Notes under the pieces: model-generated
What the model saw: only the letters and a program-made list of their open reading frames with translations
Told to the model about the DNA's origin: nothing
Databases searched by the model: none
Assembly (NCBI GenBank): GCA_963737445.1
Contig: CAVTSO010000008.1
Coordinates: forward strand, 21,328 to 85,327
Origin: JAICYJ01 sp963737445
GTDB taxonomy: Bacteria; Actinomycetota; Thermoleophilia; Gaiellales; JAICJC01
DNA: 64,000 bases
Direction: 5' to 3'
In this document: piece after piece, positions 27,644-37,030 of the stretch
How the letters are laid out: each line of letters opens with the position of its first letter
How positions within the stretch are numbered: the first letter of the stretch is position 1
Translations under genes and position numbers: made by a program

Positions 27644-28621
27644 CTAATAGGCGGCGAGGCGCTCGATGCCGGCCAGCACGTCTCCGGGCTGCGGCAGGTA
27701 CGCCTTCTCGAGAGGGGGTGAGAACGGCACCGGAGTGTCCGGCGCGGTGATGCGCATGACGGGAGCGTCCAGCGTCTCGAACGCCTCCTCGGCGATGGTC
27801 GCCGCGATCTCGGCGCCGAAGCCGCTGGTATGGGTGTCTTCATGCAGCACGATCACCTTGCTGGTCTTCGCCACGGATGCGAGCACCGCCTCCTTGTCCC
27901 ACGGCGTGATCGTGCGCAGGTCGATGATCTCGACCGAGGTGCCGTCCTGCTCGGCGGCGGCCTTAGCAGCCTCCTCCGCCGTGTAGACCATCGCCCCGTA
28001 GGTGATGATCGAGAGGTCGCTGCCCTCCTGGTGCACGCGTGCCTTGCCGAACTCGACGGCCGTGTCGCCGTCCGGCACCTCGCCCTTGATGCGGCGGTAG
28101 AGGTGCTTGTGCTCGAAGTAGAGCACCGGGTTGGGGTCGCGGATGGCCGACAGGATCAGCCCCTTGGCGTCGGCCGGGGTGGCCGGGCAGGCGATCTTGA
28201 GGCCGGGGCAGTGGGCGAAGAACCCCTCCGGGTTCTGGCTGTGGAACGGGCCGCCGGAGAAGCCGCCGCCGGAGGGCAGGCGCACCACGATCGGCACGGG
28301 AGTGCCCACGCGGTAGTGCTGCTTCGCCGCGACCGTGACCAGCTGGTCGAAGGCGCAGGATACGAAGTCCGAGAACTGCATCTCGCAGACCGGGCGCATG
28401 CCCATCAGCGCCGCGCCGGTGCAGGCGCCGGTGATGGCTGTCTCGGACAGCGGCGAGTCGATCACGCGGTCCTCGCCGAACTCCTGCTGGAAGCCCTGGG
28501 TGACCTTGAAGGCACCGCCGTAGACGCCGATGTCCTCCCCGATCAGGAACACTCGCTGGTCGCGCCGCATCTCCTCGCGGAGCCCGTCCGAGATCGCCTG
28601 CAGGTAGGTCTTGATGGCCAA
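27644..28621 (-). CDS. 2-oxoacid dehydrogenase E1 component, beta subunit
   Basis: The 325-residue protein has the transketolase pyrimidine-binding and C-terminal domains of E1-beta. Conserved stretches include RVFLIGEDIGVYGGAFKVTQGF, the TAITGACTGAALMGMRPVCEMQF region, GGFSGGPFHSQNPEGFF and LHEDTHTSGFGAEIAA. The start is a TTG at 28621. AAGGA-type sequence lies about 12 nt upstream, at the edge of a 166-bp repeat element. It pairs with the alpha subunit encoded 187 nt upstream. Confidence 0.94.
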   Translation of the reverse strand: MAIKTYLQAISDGLREEMRRDQRVFLIGEDIGVYGGAFKVTQGFQQEFGEDRVIDSPLSETAITGACTGAALMGMRPVCEMQFSDFVSCAFDQLVTVAAKQHYRVGTPVPIVVRLPSGGGFSGGPFHSQNPEGFFAHCPGLKIACPATPADAKGLILSAIRDPNPVLYFEHKHLYRRIKGEVPDGDTAVEFGKARVHQEGSDLSIITYGAMVYTAEEAAKAAAEQDGTSVEIIDLRTITPWDKEAVLASVAKTSKVIVLHEDTHTSGFGAEIAATIAEEAFETLDAPVMRITAPDTPVPFSPPLEKAYLPQPGDVLAGIERLAAY

Positions 28622-28639
28622 GGTCGTTTCGCTTCCTTA

Positions 28640-28805
28640 GATGGTTGGTTTCACGGGATGCGTGGATGCTGGGCGCAGGATGGGGCGCATTGGGCGTCGG
28701 GAGCGTCCGCAGGGCAGGCTGGATGATGTCCTGGCCGAGGACGATCGTGGCGTCCAGCGTGTCTCAGACAAGTCCAGCGCCGCGTAGCTCGTGGAATCAA
28801 CCATC
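28640..28805. repeat. 166-bp inverted-repeat element inside the 2-oxoacid dehydrogenase operon
   Basis: The element begins GATGGTTGGTTTCACG and ends CGTGGAATCAACCATC; the ends are inverted with two mismatches. By eye it is about three quarters identical to the reverse complement of the element at 45905-46070, which has exactly the same length. The best-conserved inner blocks are CCGCAGGGCAGGC and AGGACGATCGTGGCGTC. It fills nearly the whole gap between the E1-alpha stop (28808) and the E1-beta start (28621). Confidence 0.85.
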
Positions 28806-28807
28806 CT

Positions 28808-29854
28808 TCATCGGTGGTGGGGGGTGTCCAGCTCTTCCGGGTCAGCGTAGACGCCGGTGTCCAGATCGGCGGCATCCGGCAGCGGGCTCTCCTCCGCTCG
28901 CTTCATGGCCTCGTTCAGTAGCTTCTTGACCTCGACGGTGATCTCGTCGTCGATCGCCTCGCCCAGCACACCGCTCTCCTTCAGCCAGCGGCGGTGGCGC
29001 TCGATCGGGTCCTTCTCCTTCCAGTGCTCGAGCATCTCGCGCGGCACGTAGAAGGCGTCGTCGTGGACGGCGTGGCCCTCCATGCGCAGCGTCACCAGCT
29101 CCAGCAGCGTGGGGCCGCCGCCGGCGCGGGCCTTCTCGATCGCTGCGTGCGCCTCGCGGTACACGGTCAGCACGTCGCAGCCGTCAACCACGACGCCCTC
29201 GAATCCGTAGGCGGCCGCGCGGTCGGCGAGGTGCTCGCAGGCGAACTCGAGCCGGTTCGGCGTGGAGTAGGCGTACTGGTTGTTGTCAACGATGAAGACG
29301 ACCGGCAGCTTGCGCACCCCGGCCAGGTTCATGGCCTCGTGCGCGTCGCCGCGTGCCATCGCGCCGTCGCCCGACCAGGCCACCGCCACGCGCGGCTCTC
29401 GCCGGATCTGGAAGGCGAGGGCGGCGCCCACGGCCACCGGCATCAGCGCCGGCAGGTGGCTGACCATGGCGATCAGGCCGAGGCGGATGTCGGCCATGTG
29501 CACGTTGCCGTCCCTGCCGGCCGCCAGGCCGTCGCTGCGTCCCATGTACTGGGCGAAGATGCGCCAGGGCTCCGTGCCGCGGGTCACGTGGACGCCCATG
29601 TCGCGCTGGATCGGCGTCCCCACGTCCATCGCCTGCATGGCGGTCGCCACGCCCACGCTGGCACCCTCGTTGCCGCGGCCCGTGTAGAAGCTGCCGGGGA
29701 TCTTGCCCTGGCGGTAGAGGATGTGGCCGCGCTCCTCGATGCCGCGCGTGATCAGCATGTTGCGGTAGATCTGGAGCAGATCCTCGCTGTCGAGGTCAGC
29801 CTGCTTGACATCCTCGGCCGACTCGACCGGCGTGGCTTCTCGGGCTACTGCCAT
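28808..29854 (-). CDS. 2-oxoacid dehydrogenase E1 component, alpha subunit
   Basis: The 348-residue protein carries the thiamine-diphosphate motif GDGAMARGDAHEAMNLAGVRKLPVVFIVDNN and the phosphorylation-loop-like region TLRMEGHAVHDDAFY. The substrate-side RGNEGASVGVATAM is also present. It decarboxylates the 2-oxoacid with the beta subunit. The ATG at 29854 has a TACACT box 10 nt upstream and no clear Shine-Dalgarno motif, so a very short leader is likely. A longer ORF to 29923 lacks family support. Confidence 0.93.
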   Translation of the reverse strand: MAVAREATPVESAEDVKQADLDSEDLLQIYRNMLITRGIEERGHILYRQGKIPGSFYTGRGNEGASVGVATAMQAMDVGTPIQRDMGVHVTRGTEPWRIFAQYMGRSDGLAAGRDGNVHMADIRLGLIAMVSHLPALMPVAVGAALAFQIRREPRVAVAWSGDGAMARGDAHEAMNLAGVRKLPVVFIVDNNQYAYSTPNRLEFACEHLADRAAAYGFEGVVVDGCDVLTVYREAHAAIEKARAGGGPTLLELVTLRMEGHAVHDDAFYVPREMLEHWKEKDPIERHRRWLKESGVLGEAIDDEITVEVKKLLNEAMKRAEESPLPDAADLDTGVYADPEELDTPHHR

Positions 29855-29924
29855 CCTTTGTGGGAGTGTACCCCGGCTTTCGGACCCCGTCTTCCCTCTC
29901 ACGCCAGGGCACGCTTCGACCATC

Positions 29925-29930
29925 TAGGAT
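29925..29930 (+). promoter_or_regulatory. -10 box, leaderless arrangement, for the zinc-ribbon gene
   Basis: TAGGAT lies 6 nt before the ATG at 29937, with no Shine-Dalgarno motif between. The opposite strand of the same 82-nt gap holds the E1-alpha promoter. Confidence 0.5.
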
Positions 29931-29936
29931 TGGCGC

Positions 29937-30251
29937 ATGGGCCACAATCGCAACCGCGAGCTGGGCGACCGGTGCGGGTTCTGCCTGACCTGCGGCTGGG
30001 GCCGCCGGTTCATGGACGGCGCCGGCGATGACCTGCCGTCGACCTGCCCCGACTGCGGCGGCACGATCGTCACCGAGTGCCCTTCCTGCGGCGCCGCGAT
30101 CGTGTCTCTGATGGGCATCACCTGCCGCGAATGCGGCCGGCCGCTGCGCGACGCGACGCTGTTCGGGATCGAGATCCGGCGCAAGCCAGAGAAGGTGGCC
30201 GCGGTTGACGCAGACCCCAAACTTCGCGATAACGTGAAGACGTCCCCTTGA
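29937..30251 (+). CDS. zinc-ribbon protein with multiple CxxC motifs
   Basis: The 104-residue protein contains five paired-cysteine sites: CGFC, CLTC (sharing a cysteine cluster), CPDCGG, CPSCGA and CRECGR. This is enough for two or more zinc ribbons. There is no enzymatic domain or membrane segment. The TGA overlaps the ATG of the following membrane/GGDEF-like gene as TGATG, so the two are probably translationally coupled and may act together. Function unknown. Confidence 0.75.
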   Translation: MGHNRNRELGDRCGFCLTCGWGRRFMDGAGDDLPSTCPDCGGTIVTECPSCGAAIVSLMGITCRECGRPLRDATLFGIEIRRKPEKVAAVDADPKLRDNVKTSP

Positions 30252-30892
30252 TGGTTTATGTCCTGATTGCATTCCTGGTGGGTGCCACGGCTTCCGCGCT
30301 GGTGATGGCAGCCCGTGAGCGCCGTCGCAGCATGCGGCTTGCGGCTGAGATCGACCGGCTGGAGGCCCACGCGGCTGTGCTCGAGCGCCGCGACGGCGAG
30401 ACCGGCCTGTGGAACAGCCGCCACTTCGTCGACGCGCTGACCCAGGAGATCGAGCGGTCGCGCACCTACAACCGCCCGGTCGCGCTGGCGCTGGCGTCGG
30501 TGGACGGGTTGGAGGAGACCGGCGACGACGCCGAGCAGATCCTGCGGGCGCTGGGCAGCTCCATCGGTGGCAGCGTGCGCGCGCTGGACGTCGCCTGCCG
30601 GGTCGGCAGCGCGGAGTTCGGCGTGATCATGGCCGAGACTGACAGCCGCAGCGCCTCGGTGGCCGCGGAGCGGGTGCTGCGTGCGATGGCCCGGGTGCGC
30701 TCACCGAACGGCCTGCAGCCGCAGGCATCCGTCGGCATCGCCTCCTGCCCGGCGCACGCAGATGGGTTCGACGAGCTGGTCGAGCGGGCCGGCTCAGCCC
30801 TCCGCAGCGCCCGTCGTGCCGTACGCCGTGAGGAGGCCCGCGCCGGCACGGTGACCGTGTCGATGGCGGTCTGGGACGACGGCGACGAGTAG
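30251..30892 (+). CDS. membrane-anchored degenerate GGDEF-domain protein
   Basis: The 213-residue protein has one N-terminal transmembrane helix (residues 2-20), a short charged helix and a GGDEF-type domain from about residue 48. The active-site motif reads G119-S-A-E-F123 instead of GG(D/E)EF, so cyclase activity is unlikely. The RxxD inhibitory-site motif (R110-A-L-D113) is kept at the normal five-residue spacing. This suggests a c-di-GMP-binding or purely structural role. It is coupled to the zinc-ribbon gene upstream. Confidence 0.8.
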   Translation: MVYVLIAFLVGATASALVMAARERRRSMRLAAEIDRLEAHAAVLERRDGETGLWNSRHFVDALTQEIERSRTYNRPVALALASVDGLEETGDDAEQILRALGSSIGGSVRALDVACRVGSAEFGVIMAETDSRSASVAAERVLRAMARVRSPNGLQPQASVGIASCPAHADGFDELVERAGSALRSARRAVRREEARAGTVTVSMAVWDDGDE

Positions 30893-30929
30893 CCGGCTCC
30901 CCCCTCGTCACATCCTCGCTTCGCAAGAC

Positions 30930-30943
30930 CCCCCGTCAGGGGG
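30930..30943 (+). terminator. possible short terminator hairpin
   Basis: CCCCC-GTCA-GGGGG forms a 5-bp stem followed by ATTTG. It lies 38 nt after the degenerate GGDEF stop codon and before the TadG-like gene. The T tract is weak. Confidence 0.35.
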
Positions 30944-30980
30944 ATTTGTCCCCGGCCACCGTGGTCGTACACAGGATGCA

Positions 30981-32171
30981 ATGCTCCGGTCAACCGCACA
31001 TCGCATGAGTCACGGCTCCAGTAACGAGCGTGGTCAGACGCTTCCTCTCGTGGTGTGCTTCCTCCTGGTGCTGCTGCTGATGTGCGGTTGCGTCGTCGAC
31101 TTCGGGAACGCCTACCGGGTGCGCTCCCAGCTGCAGGCCTCGACCGACGCCGCGGCCACCGCCGCCGCAGACCAGCTGCCCGACCCCAGCCTCGCGATCG
31201 CCACCGCCCACGCCTACAGCGGAGAGCCGGGCGGACGCAACGCGATCCCGGGCACGGTGGACGTGCAGCTGAACGTATCGGCCAACTGCAACACCAGCCC
31301 CGAGTTCTGCAGTCCGGCCAACACCATCACCGTTGACCAGTCGGCCAACGTGAAGACCTACTTCCTCTCCCTGATCGGCATCGACACGATCCCGGTGAAG
31401 GTGCACGCCCAGGCCTGCTCGCCGTGCGCGACCACCCCGCTCGACGTGATGATCGTGCTCGACCGCACCGGCTCGATGGCCGGCCAGAAGATCCAGAACG
31501 CCGAGAAGGGCGTGGAGGCCTTCCTCGCCACCATGGATCCCCAGGCCGACAACGTGGGCCTGGCGATCCTGCCGCCGGCGAAGAACAGCGCCTCGGTCTG
31601 CAGCGCCCCGCAGAGCAGCAACTACGACGACATCAACGCCCCCTACGTGGTCGTGCCGCTCTCCAACGACTATGCGACCAGCACCGGCGCGCTCGATCCC
31701 TCCAGCCGCCTGGTGTCCACGCTGCGGTGTGTCCAGGCCGGTGGCCAGACCGCCTACGCCAACGCGCTGGACGCCGCCAAGGCCGAGCTCGACGCGCACG
31801 GCCGGCCGGGCGTGCAGAAGGTGATCGTGATCCTCTCGGACGGCGCCGCGAACACCGGCCCCACCTACCTGTCGCCGTCCAGCCCCTACCGCACGCAGCC
31901 CTGCCAGACCGCCGTCAACATCGCCAACCAGCAGAAGAGCGACGGCGTCCTGCTCTACTCGATCGCCTACGACCTGGGCGGAGTCGGTGCCCAGGACTGC
32001 GGCAAGCAGGGTGGCGGCAACGAGTCACCGCCGATCCTCGCCAACGAGGCCCTGCAGGAGATCGCGTCGCCCGGCAACTACTACGCCGAGCCGCAGCCCT
32101 CATCGCTGACCGGGATCTTCCTGGCCATCTCGGCCGACCTCGGCCACGGCACTTCCCGCCTCAACGGCTAA
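30981..32171 (+). CDS. TadE/TadG-like pilus-assembly protein with von Willebrand A domain
   Basis: The 396-residue protein has an N-terminal Tad-type region, ERGQTLPLVVCFLLVLLLMCGCVVDFGNAYRVRSQLQASTDAAATAAADQL. That is a charged start followed by one membrane helix and the TadE-like polar helix. From about residue 152 a VWA domain follows with the metal-site motif VLDRTGSMAG, a threonine in QTAYANALDAA and ILSDGAANTG. Such proteins are thought to act on the outer face during Flp/Tad pilus assembly; no other tad genes are in the window. Two starts (30981, 31005) are possible; a TACACA box lies 7 nt before the first. Confidence 0.85.
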   Translation: MLRSTAHRMSHGSSNERGQTLPLVVCFLLVLLLMCGCVVDFGNAYRVRSQLQASTDAAATAAADQLPDPSLAIATAHAYSGEPGGRNAIPGTVDVQLNVSANCNTSPEFCSPANTITVDQSANVKTYFLSLIGIDTIPVKVHAQACSPCATTPLDVMIVLDRTGSMAGQKIQNAEKGVEAFLATMDPQADNVGLAILPPAKNSASVCSAPQSSNYDDINAPYVVVPLSNDYATSTGALDPSSRLVSTLRCVQAGGQTAYANALDAAKAELDAHGRPGVQKVIVILSDGAANTGPTYLSPSSPYRTQPCQTAVNIANQQKSDGVLLYSIAYDLGGVGAQDCGKQGGGNESPPILANEALQEIASPGNYYAEPQPSSLTGIFLAISADLGHGTSRLNG

Positions 32172-32173
32172 CG

Positions 32174-32527
32174 TCAGGCGCCGGCGCGGATCTCCGAGAA
32201 GTGGATCACGGTGACCGTGTCGTCCTCGGTCACCTCGCGGTTGTAGAGCTGGCCCAGGAAGTGCACGAACTCGTCGATGTGGCGCATCTCCGGGTTGTCG
32301 TGCTGGATCTCGCGCGGCGACACCTCGCGTAGCGGCTTCACCTCGACCTTGTCCACCACCGCGTCGAAGATCTTCTCGCGCACGCCGAATCGTTGCCCGG
32401 CCAGCACACACACGACCAGCCCCTTGCGGTACTTGCCGGACTTGTCACCGAGCCGGATGGTGGCCGTCTTGCGCCGGTGCCGGAGCTGGTCAGCCACGAC
32501 CGGCGAGTAGAAGTTGAGGGCCTCCAT
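32174..32527 (-). CDS. ASCH-domain (PUA-like) protein
   Basis: The 117-residue protein contains the ASCH signature region RHRRKTATIRLGDKSGKYRKG and a later VEVKPLREVSPREI. The domain has a PUA-like fold that binds or modifies RNA bases in characterised relatives. It converges on the TadG-like gene with a 2-nt gap and diverges from the MFS gene. Function beyond likely nucleic-acid or nucleoside binding is not known. Confidence 0.8.
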   Translation of the reverse strand: MEALNFYSPVVADQLRHRRKTATIRLGDKSGKYRKGLVVCVLAGQRFGVREKIFDAVVDKVEVKPLREVSPREIQHDNPEMRHIDEFVHFLGQLYNREVTEDDTVTVIHFSEIRAGA

Positions 32528-32535
32528 CGGCGGCC

Positions 32536-32541
32536 ATCATA
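32536..32541 (-). promoter_or_regulatory. -10 box, leaderless arrangement, for the ASCH gene
   Basis: TATGAT on the minus strand ends 8 nt before the ATG at 32527. No purine-rich ribosome binding site lies between. Confidence 0.5.
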
Positions 32542-32584
32542 TCGAGTTGCGTGAGGTCGTTACAGACGACCACACGGGCTCGGT

Positions 32585-32590
32585 TACCCT
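32585..32590 (+). promoter_or_regulatory. possible -10 box for the MFS transporter gene
   Basis: TACCCT ends 9 nt before the ATG at 32600. No ribosome binding site is evident between them. Confidence 0.35.
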
Positions 32591-32599
32591 GCGCTCTCG

Positions 32600-33766
32600 A
32601 TGCGCAGGCTGCAGATGGTGATCTATCCGATCGTGTTCTTCGACGCGCTGCTGATGTTTGCGCTGGTGCCGCTGTTGCCGGACTACGTGGACGCGCTTTC
32701 GATGAGCAAGGCCCAGGCCGGAGCCGTGATCGGCATCTACAGCGCGGCCACCCTGGTGATGGCGCTGCCGGCCGGGCGGGTGGCGGATCGCTTCGGCCCG
32801 CGTCGCATCACCATCGCCGGCGTCGCCCTGATGACCGCCTCCACGCTCGTCTACGCGTTCGCCCACAGCTTCTGGATGCTGCTGGCCGCCCGCGGCGGCC
32901 AGGGGACAGCTTCGGCCATCTCCTGGACGGCCGGCCTGGCCTGGCTGTCCAGCGGCACCCCGCCGGAGCGTCGTGGCGCCACCCTGGGCATGGCCATGAC
33001 CTGCGGCAGCGTGGGCGCGCTGCTCGGCCCGGTGATGATGGGACCGCTCAGCAGCTGGCTCGGCATCCGCACCCCGTTCGTGCTGCTGGCGGCGGTGGCG
33101 CTGGTGCTGACGGGCCTGGCCGCCTGGCCGGCCGACGTCCGCAGCGCGTCCGCAGGGCAGGTTGGCTTCGTCGAGACGATCCGCCTGGCCGCGCGTTCGC
33201 GGCTGATGGCCTGTGCCGTCCTGGTGATGTCGCTGGTGGCCGTGATCTCGGGCCTGGTCGAGACGCTGGTGCCGCTGCGGCTGGGCGACGCCGGCTACTC
33301 GGCGGCCGCGATCAGCCTCGTGCTGGGCCTGGCCGGGGTGCTGGCGGCGGCCACGCAGGTGACGGTCGGGCGTGCCTACGATCGCGTCGGCGGCCTGCGT
33401 GTCGCCAGCCTGTCGATCACGGCCATGGTCGTGATGCTTGCGGTGCTGGCGGTGCCGCAGTCGGCCGTCGCCATCGCCGTCATCTACATCGTCGGGACGC
33501 CCAGCATCTCCGGCCAGTACGCCGTGGCCTTTCCGCTGGCCGCCGCCGGCGCGGATGAGGTGGGGCTGCCGCACGGCATGGTGCTGGGCGCCATGAACGT
33601 GTGCTGGGGGTTCGGGTTCTTCGTCGGTCCGGCCGCGGGCGCCGCCATCGCCCAGGCCAGCTCCGACCGCGTCACCTACCTGTTTGCGGCGCTGCTGGCG
33701 GCCTCCGCGCTGCCGGTGTTGCGGAGTTTGGCACTCGTGCCACAAGAGTGCCAGGAACCGGCTTGA
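32600..33766 (+). CDS. major facilitator superfamily transporter
   Basis: The 388-residue protein has about 12 hydrophobic helices. It shows the MFS loop 2-3 motif GRVADRFGPRRITIAG and a second-half equivalent, GRAYDRVGGLRVA. The substrate is not evident; the overall type resembles drug:H+ antiporters. The last codons overlap the groES promoter region and a CIRCE operator: the second CIRCE lies in the final 13 codons and the TGA falls within the -35 area. Confidence 0.88.
   Translation: MRRLQMVIYPIVFFDALLMFALVPLLPDYVDALSMSKAQAGAVIGIYSAATLVMALPAGRVADRFGPRRITIAGVALMTASTLVYAFAHSFWMLLAARGGQGTASAISWTAGLAWLSSGTPPERRGATLGMAMTCGSVGALLGPVMMGPLSSWLGIRTPFVLLAAVALVLTGLAAWPADVRSASAGQVGFVETIRLAARSRLMACAVLVMSLVAVISGLVETLVPLRLGDAGYSAAAISLVLGLAGVLAAATQVTVGRAYDRVGGLRVASLSITAMVVMLAVLAVPQSAVAIAVIYIVGTPSISGQYAVAFPLAAAGADEVGLPHGMVLGAMNVCWGFGFFVGPAAGAAIAQASSDRVTYLFAALLAASALPVLRSLALVPQECQEPA
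33728..33754. promoter_or_regulatory. upstream CIRCE element (HrcA operator) within the MFS gene end
   Basis: TTGGCACTC, nine bases, then GAGTGCCAG. This matches the CIRCE inverted repeat with one mismatch between the arms. It lies just upstream of the groES -35 box, so HrcA may bind on both sides of the promoter. Confidence 0.75.
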
Positions 33767-33790
33767 CGAGATGCCGCGTGCTGCTATGAT
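33763..33790 (+). promoter_or_regulatory. groESL promoter
   Basis: TTGACG (33763-33768) and TATGAT (33785-33790) are separated by 16 nt, and TGC precedes the -10 box. The promoter sits between two CIRCE elements. Confidence 0.75.
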
Positions 33791-33795
33791 CGCAG

Positions 33796-33822
33796 TTGGC
33801 ACTCCACATGTGCGAGTGCCAA
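33796..33822. promoter_or_regulatory. CIRCE element (HrcA operator) upstream of groES
   Basis: TTGGCACTC, nine bases, then GAGTGCCAA. The 9-bp arms are perfectly inverted, close to the consensus TTAGCACTC-N9-GAGTGCTAA. It lies 22 nt before the groES ATG and directly after the -10 box, the classical position for HrcA repression of groESL. Confidence 0.92.
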
Positions 33823-33844
33823 CGACATTCCCGATGGAGGTAGC

Positions 33845-34159
33845 ATGGATCTGAAGCCTCTGGGCGACCGCGTCATCGTTGAGGTCCTCGATGAGGAAGA
33901 GACGACGATCAGCGGCATCGTCCTGCCGGATACGGCAAAGGAGAAGCCGCAACGCGGCAACGTGCTCGAGGTCGGCCCCGGCCGATACGAGGACGGCAAG
34001 CTCGTTCCCCTTGATGTCACGAAGGGCGACGAGGTGATCTTTTCGAAGTACGGCGGCACCGAGGTCAAGGTGGGCGGCGAGGAGTACCTGATCCTGCGCG
34101 AGTCCGACATCCTGGCAAAGGTGGCCACCACCAAGGCCAAGACCAAGGCAAAGGCGTAG
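33845..34159 (+). CDS. groES: co-chaperonin GroES
   Basis: The 104-residue protein has the GroES core MDLKPLGDRVIVEVLDEEETTISGIVLPDTAKEKPQRG and the mobile-loop and roof segments, with a Lys-rich extension of about 8 residues at the end. It caps GroEL rings. ATG 33845 is preceded by GGAGG. groEL follows 7 nt downstream. Regulated by HrcA through the CIRCE sites upstream. Confidence 0.97.
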   Translation: MDLKPLGDRVIVEVLDEEETTISGIVLPDTAKEKPQRGNVLEVGPGRYEDGKLVPLDVTKGDEVIFSKYGGTEVKVGGEEYLILRESDILAKVATTKAKTKAKA

Positions 34160-34166
34160 GAGACGA

Positions 34167-35783
<1,617 letters not shown>

Positions 35784-35786
<3 letters not shown>

Positions 35787-35845
35787 ATCCGACTGCCGGA
35801 TCTACCGCAGACCAAACGGAGGGCCCGCTCAGGCGGGCCCTCCGT
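35784..35845 (+). terminator. two tandem hairpins, the second a strong terminator, after groEL
   Basis: The first hairpin includes the groEL stop codon: TAGATCCG (35784) pairs with CGGATCTA (ending 35804) around a 5-nt loop. The second has a 13-bp perfect stem, ACGGAGGGCCCGC with GCGGGCCCTCCGT, a TCAG loop and a short T-rich tail (35816-35845). Together they end the groESL transcript. They also face the convergent membrane-glycosyltransferase gene. Confidence 0.85.
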
Positions 35846-35881
35846 CGTTCTGCCCGGGCGCACGGGCCGCCCGACCGTCCG

Positions 35882-37030
35882 TCACGGCGTGAACGTGCGC
35901 GGCCCGAACGTGACGAACACGAGCGCGGCCAGCATCAGCGGGAACACCACCTTCACGACCGTGTCGACGCGCTCGTCCTTGCCCAGGTCGGCCAGCGCCC
36001 AGAACAGCGGGAACCCGACCATGCCGAAGCGCCCCATCGAGACGATCAGGCCGCCGCTGGTGGGCAGGATCAGCAACAGCGCCGTGAAGATCAGGTACTC
36101 GGCCGGCAGCTTCAGCCGCCGCCAGGCGTGGTACCAGAGGCCGCACCAAAGGAGCGTGAACGCGACGTGCACGAGGTAGCGCAGCTGGCCTCCGTGGACG
36201 CCGTCCCAGAACCCCTTCGCCACCACCACCGGTAGCACCGACACGCCGCGGCCCCAGCCTCGCTCCTGGGCGTGGAAGTGGGCGAGCGGATCACCGGTGC
36301 GCCAGTACAGGTAGCCGAAGAACCCGAGCTCGGCGGCGGGCAGCAGTAGCAGCGGCACGTACGCGCGCAGGTCGAGGCCGCGCTCCCGGTAGCGCCGCCA
36401 GACCAGAGCGGGGAACAGCGCGATGCCCACCGGCCGTGCCAGCACCGCTGCCGCACCGGCCAGCGACGCCCACCACCAGCGCCCGTGCCAGGTGAGCGCG
36501 AACGTGGCCAGAGCGCAGGCCAGGAACAGCGACTCGGCGTAGGGGAGGGCGAGCACGAACGTCAGCGGGAAGATCGCCAAATACAGCACGGTGCGCCGCG
36601 CCATGCCCTCGTCGTAGCGCTCCTGGGTCATGCGGTAGAGCAGGCACAGCGCCACGCCGAACAGCGCCGAGGAGAGCAGGGTGCCCCACAGCGTGATCGG
36701 CCCCGGCAGCCAGGTCAGCGGCGACCACAGGATCGGGTAGAGCGGGAAGAAGGCGGCGGTGTTGCCGTGGCCGATCGAGGGGTCGTAGCCGTGCTGGGCG
36801 ATCCACCCGTACCAGGTCGCGTCCCAGTCGCCCAGCGACCGGAACAGCGGGTACCAGCCGAACCCGACGTCGTGCCGGCGCGACGTCCATCCCTGTATCG
36901 CCAGCACCACGTAGACCATCGCCCGGGTGCCGGCCCAGACCGCCAGCGGGTAGCCGAGGCCGTGCCAGAGCGGCCGGCCGGAGCTGTCGTGCTCCAACGG
37001 CCGCTCCGCGACCGCCGTCACTCGGGCCAT
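35882..37030 (-). CDS. multi-pass membrane glycosyltransferase-like protein (PIG-V / GPI mannosyltransferase 2 type)
   Basis: The 382-residue protein has about nine hydrophobic segments. The N-terminal luminal-type motif SLGDWDATWYGWIAQHGYD, followed by NTAAFFPLYPILW, is typical of PIG-V-like and related GT-C glycosyltransferases using lipid-linked sugars. Acceptor and sugar are unknown. Its start overlaps the end of the PAP2-type gene by 13 nt, suggesting joint function in lipid-linked glycan or glycolipid metabolism. Confidence 0.8.
   Translation of the reverse strand: MARVTAVAERPLEHDSSGRPLWHGLGYPLAVWAGTRAMVYVVLAIQGWTSRRHDVGFGWYPLFRSLGDWDATWYGWIAQHGYDPSIGHGNTAAFFPLYPILWSPLTWLPGPITLWGTLLSSALFGVALCLLYRMTQERYDEGMARRTVLYLAIFPLTFVLALPYAESLFLACALATFALTWHGRWWWASLAGAAAVLARPVGIALFPALVWRRYRERGLDLRAYVPLLLLPAAELGFFGYLYWRTGDPLAHFHAQERGWGRGVSVLPVVVAKGFWDGVHGGQLRYLVHVAFTLLWCGLWYHAWRRLKLPAEYLIFTALLLILPTSGGLIVSMGRFGMVGFPLFWALADLGKDERVDTVVKVVFPLMLAALVFVTFGPRTFTP

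Noticed and set aside
28645..28929. ORF of 94 codons across the 166-bp repeat element
   Set aside because: The reading frame is not kept in the second 166-bp copy (a compensated indel changes the frame), and most of it runs antisense over the E1-alpha gene.
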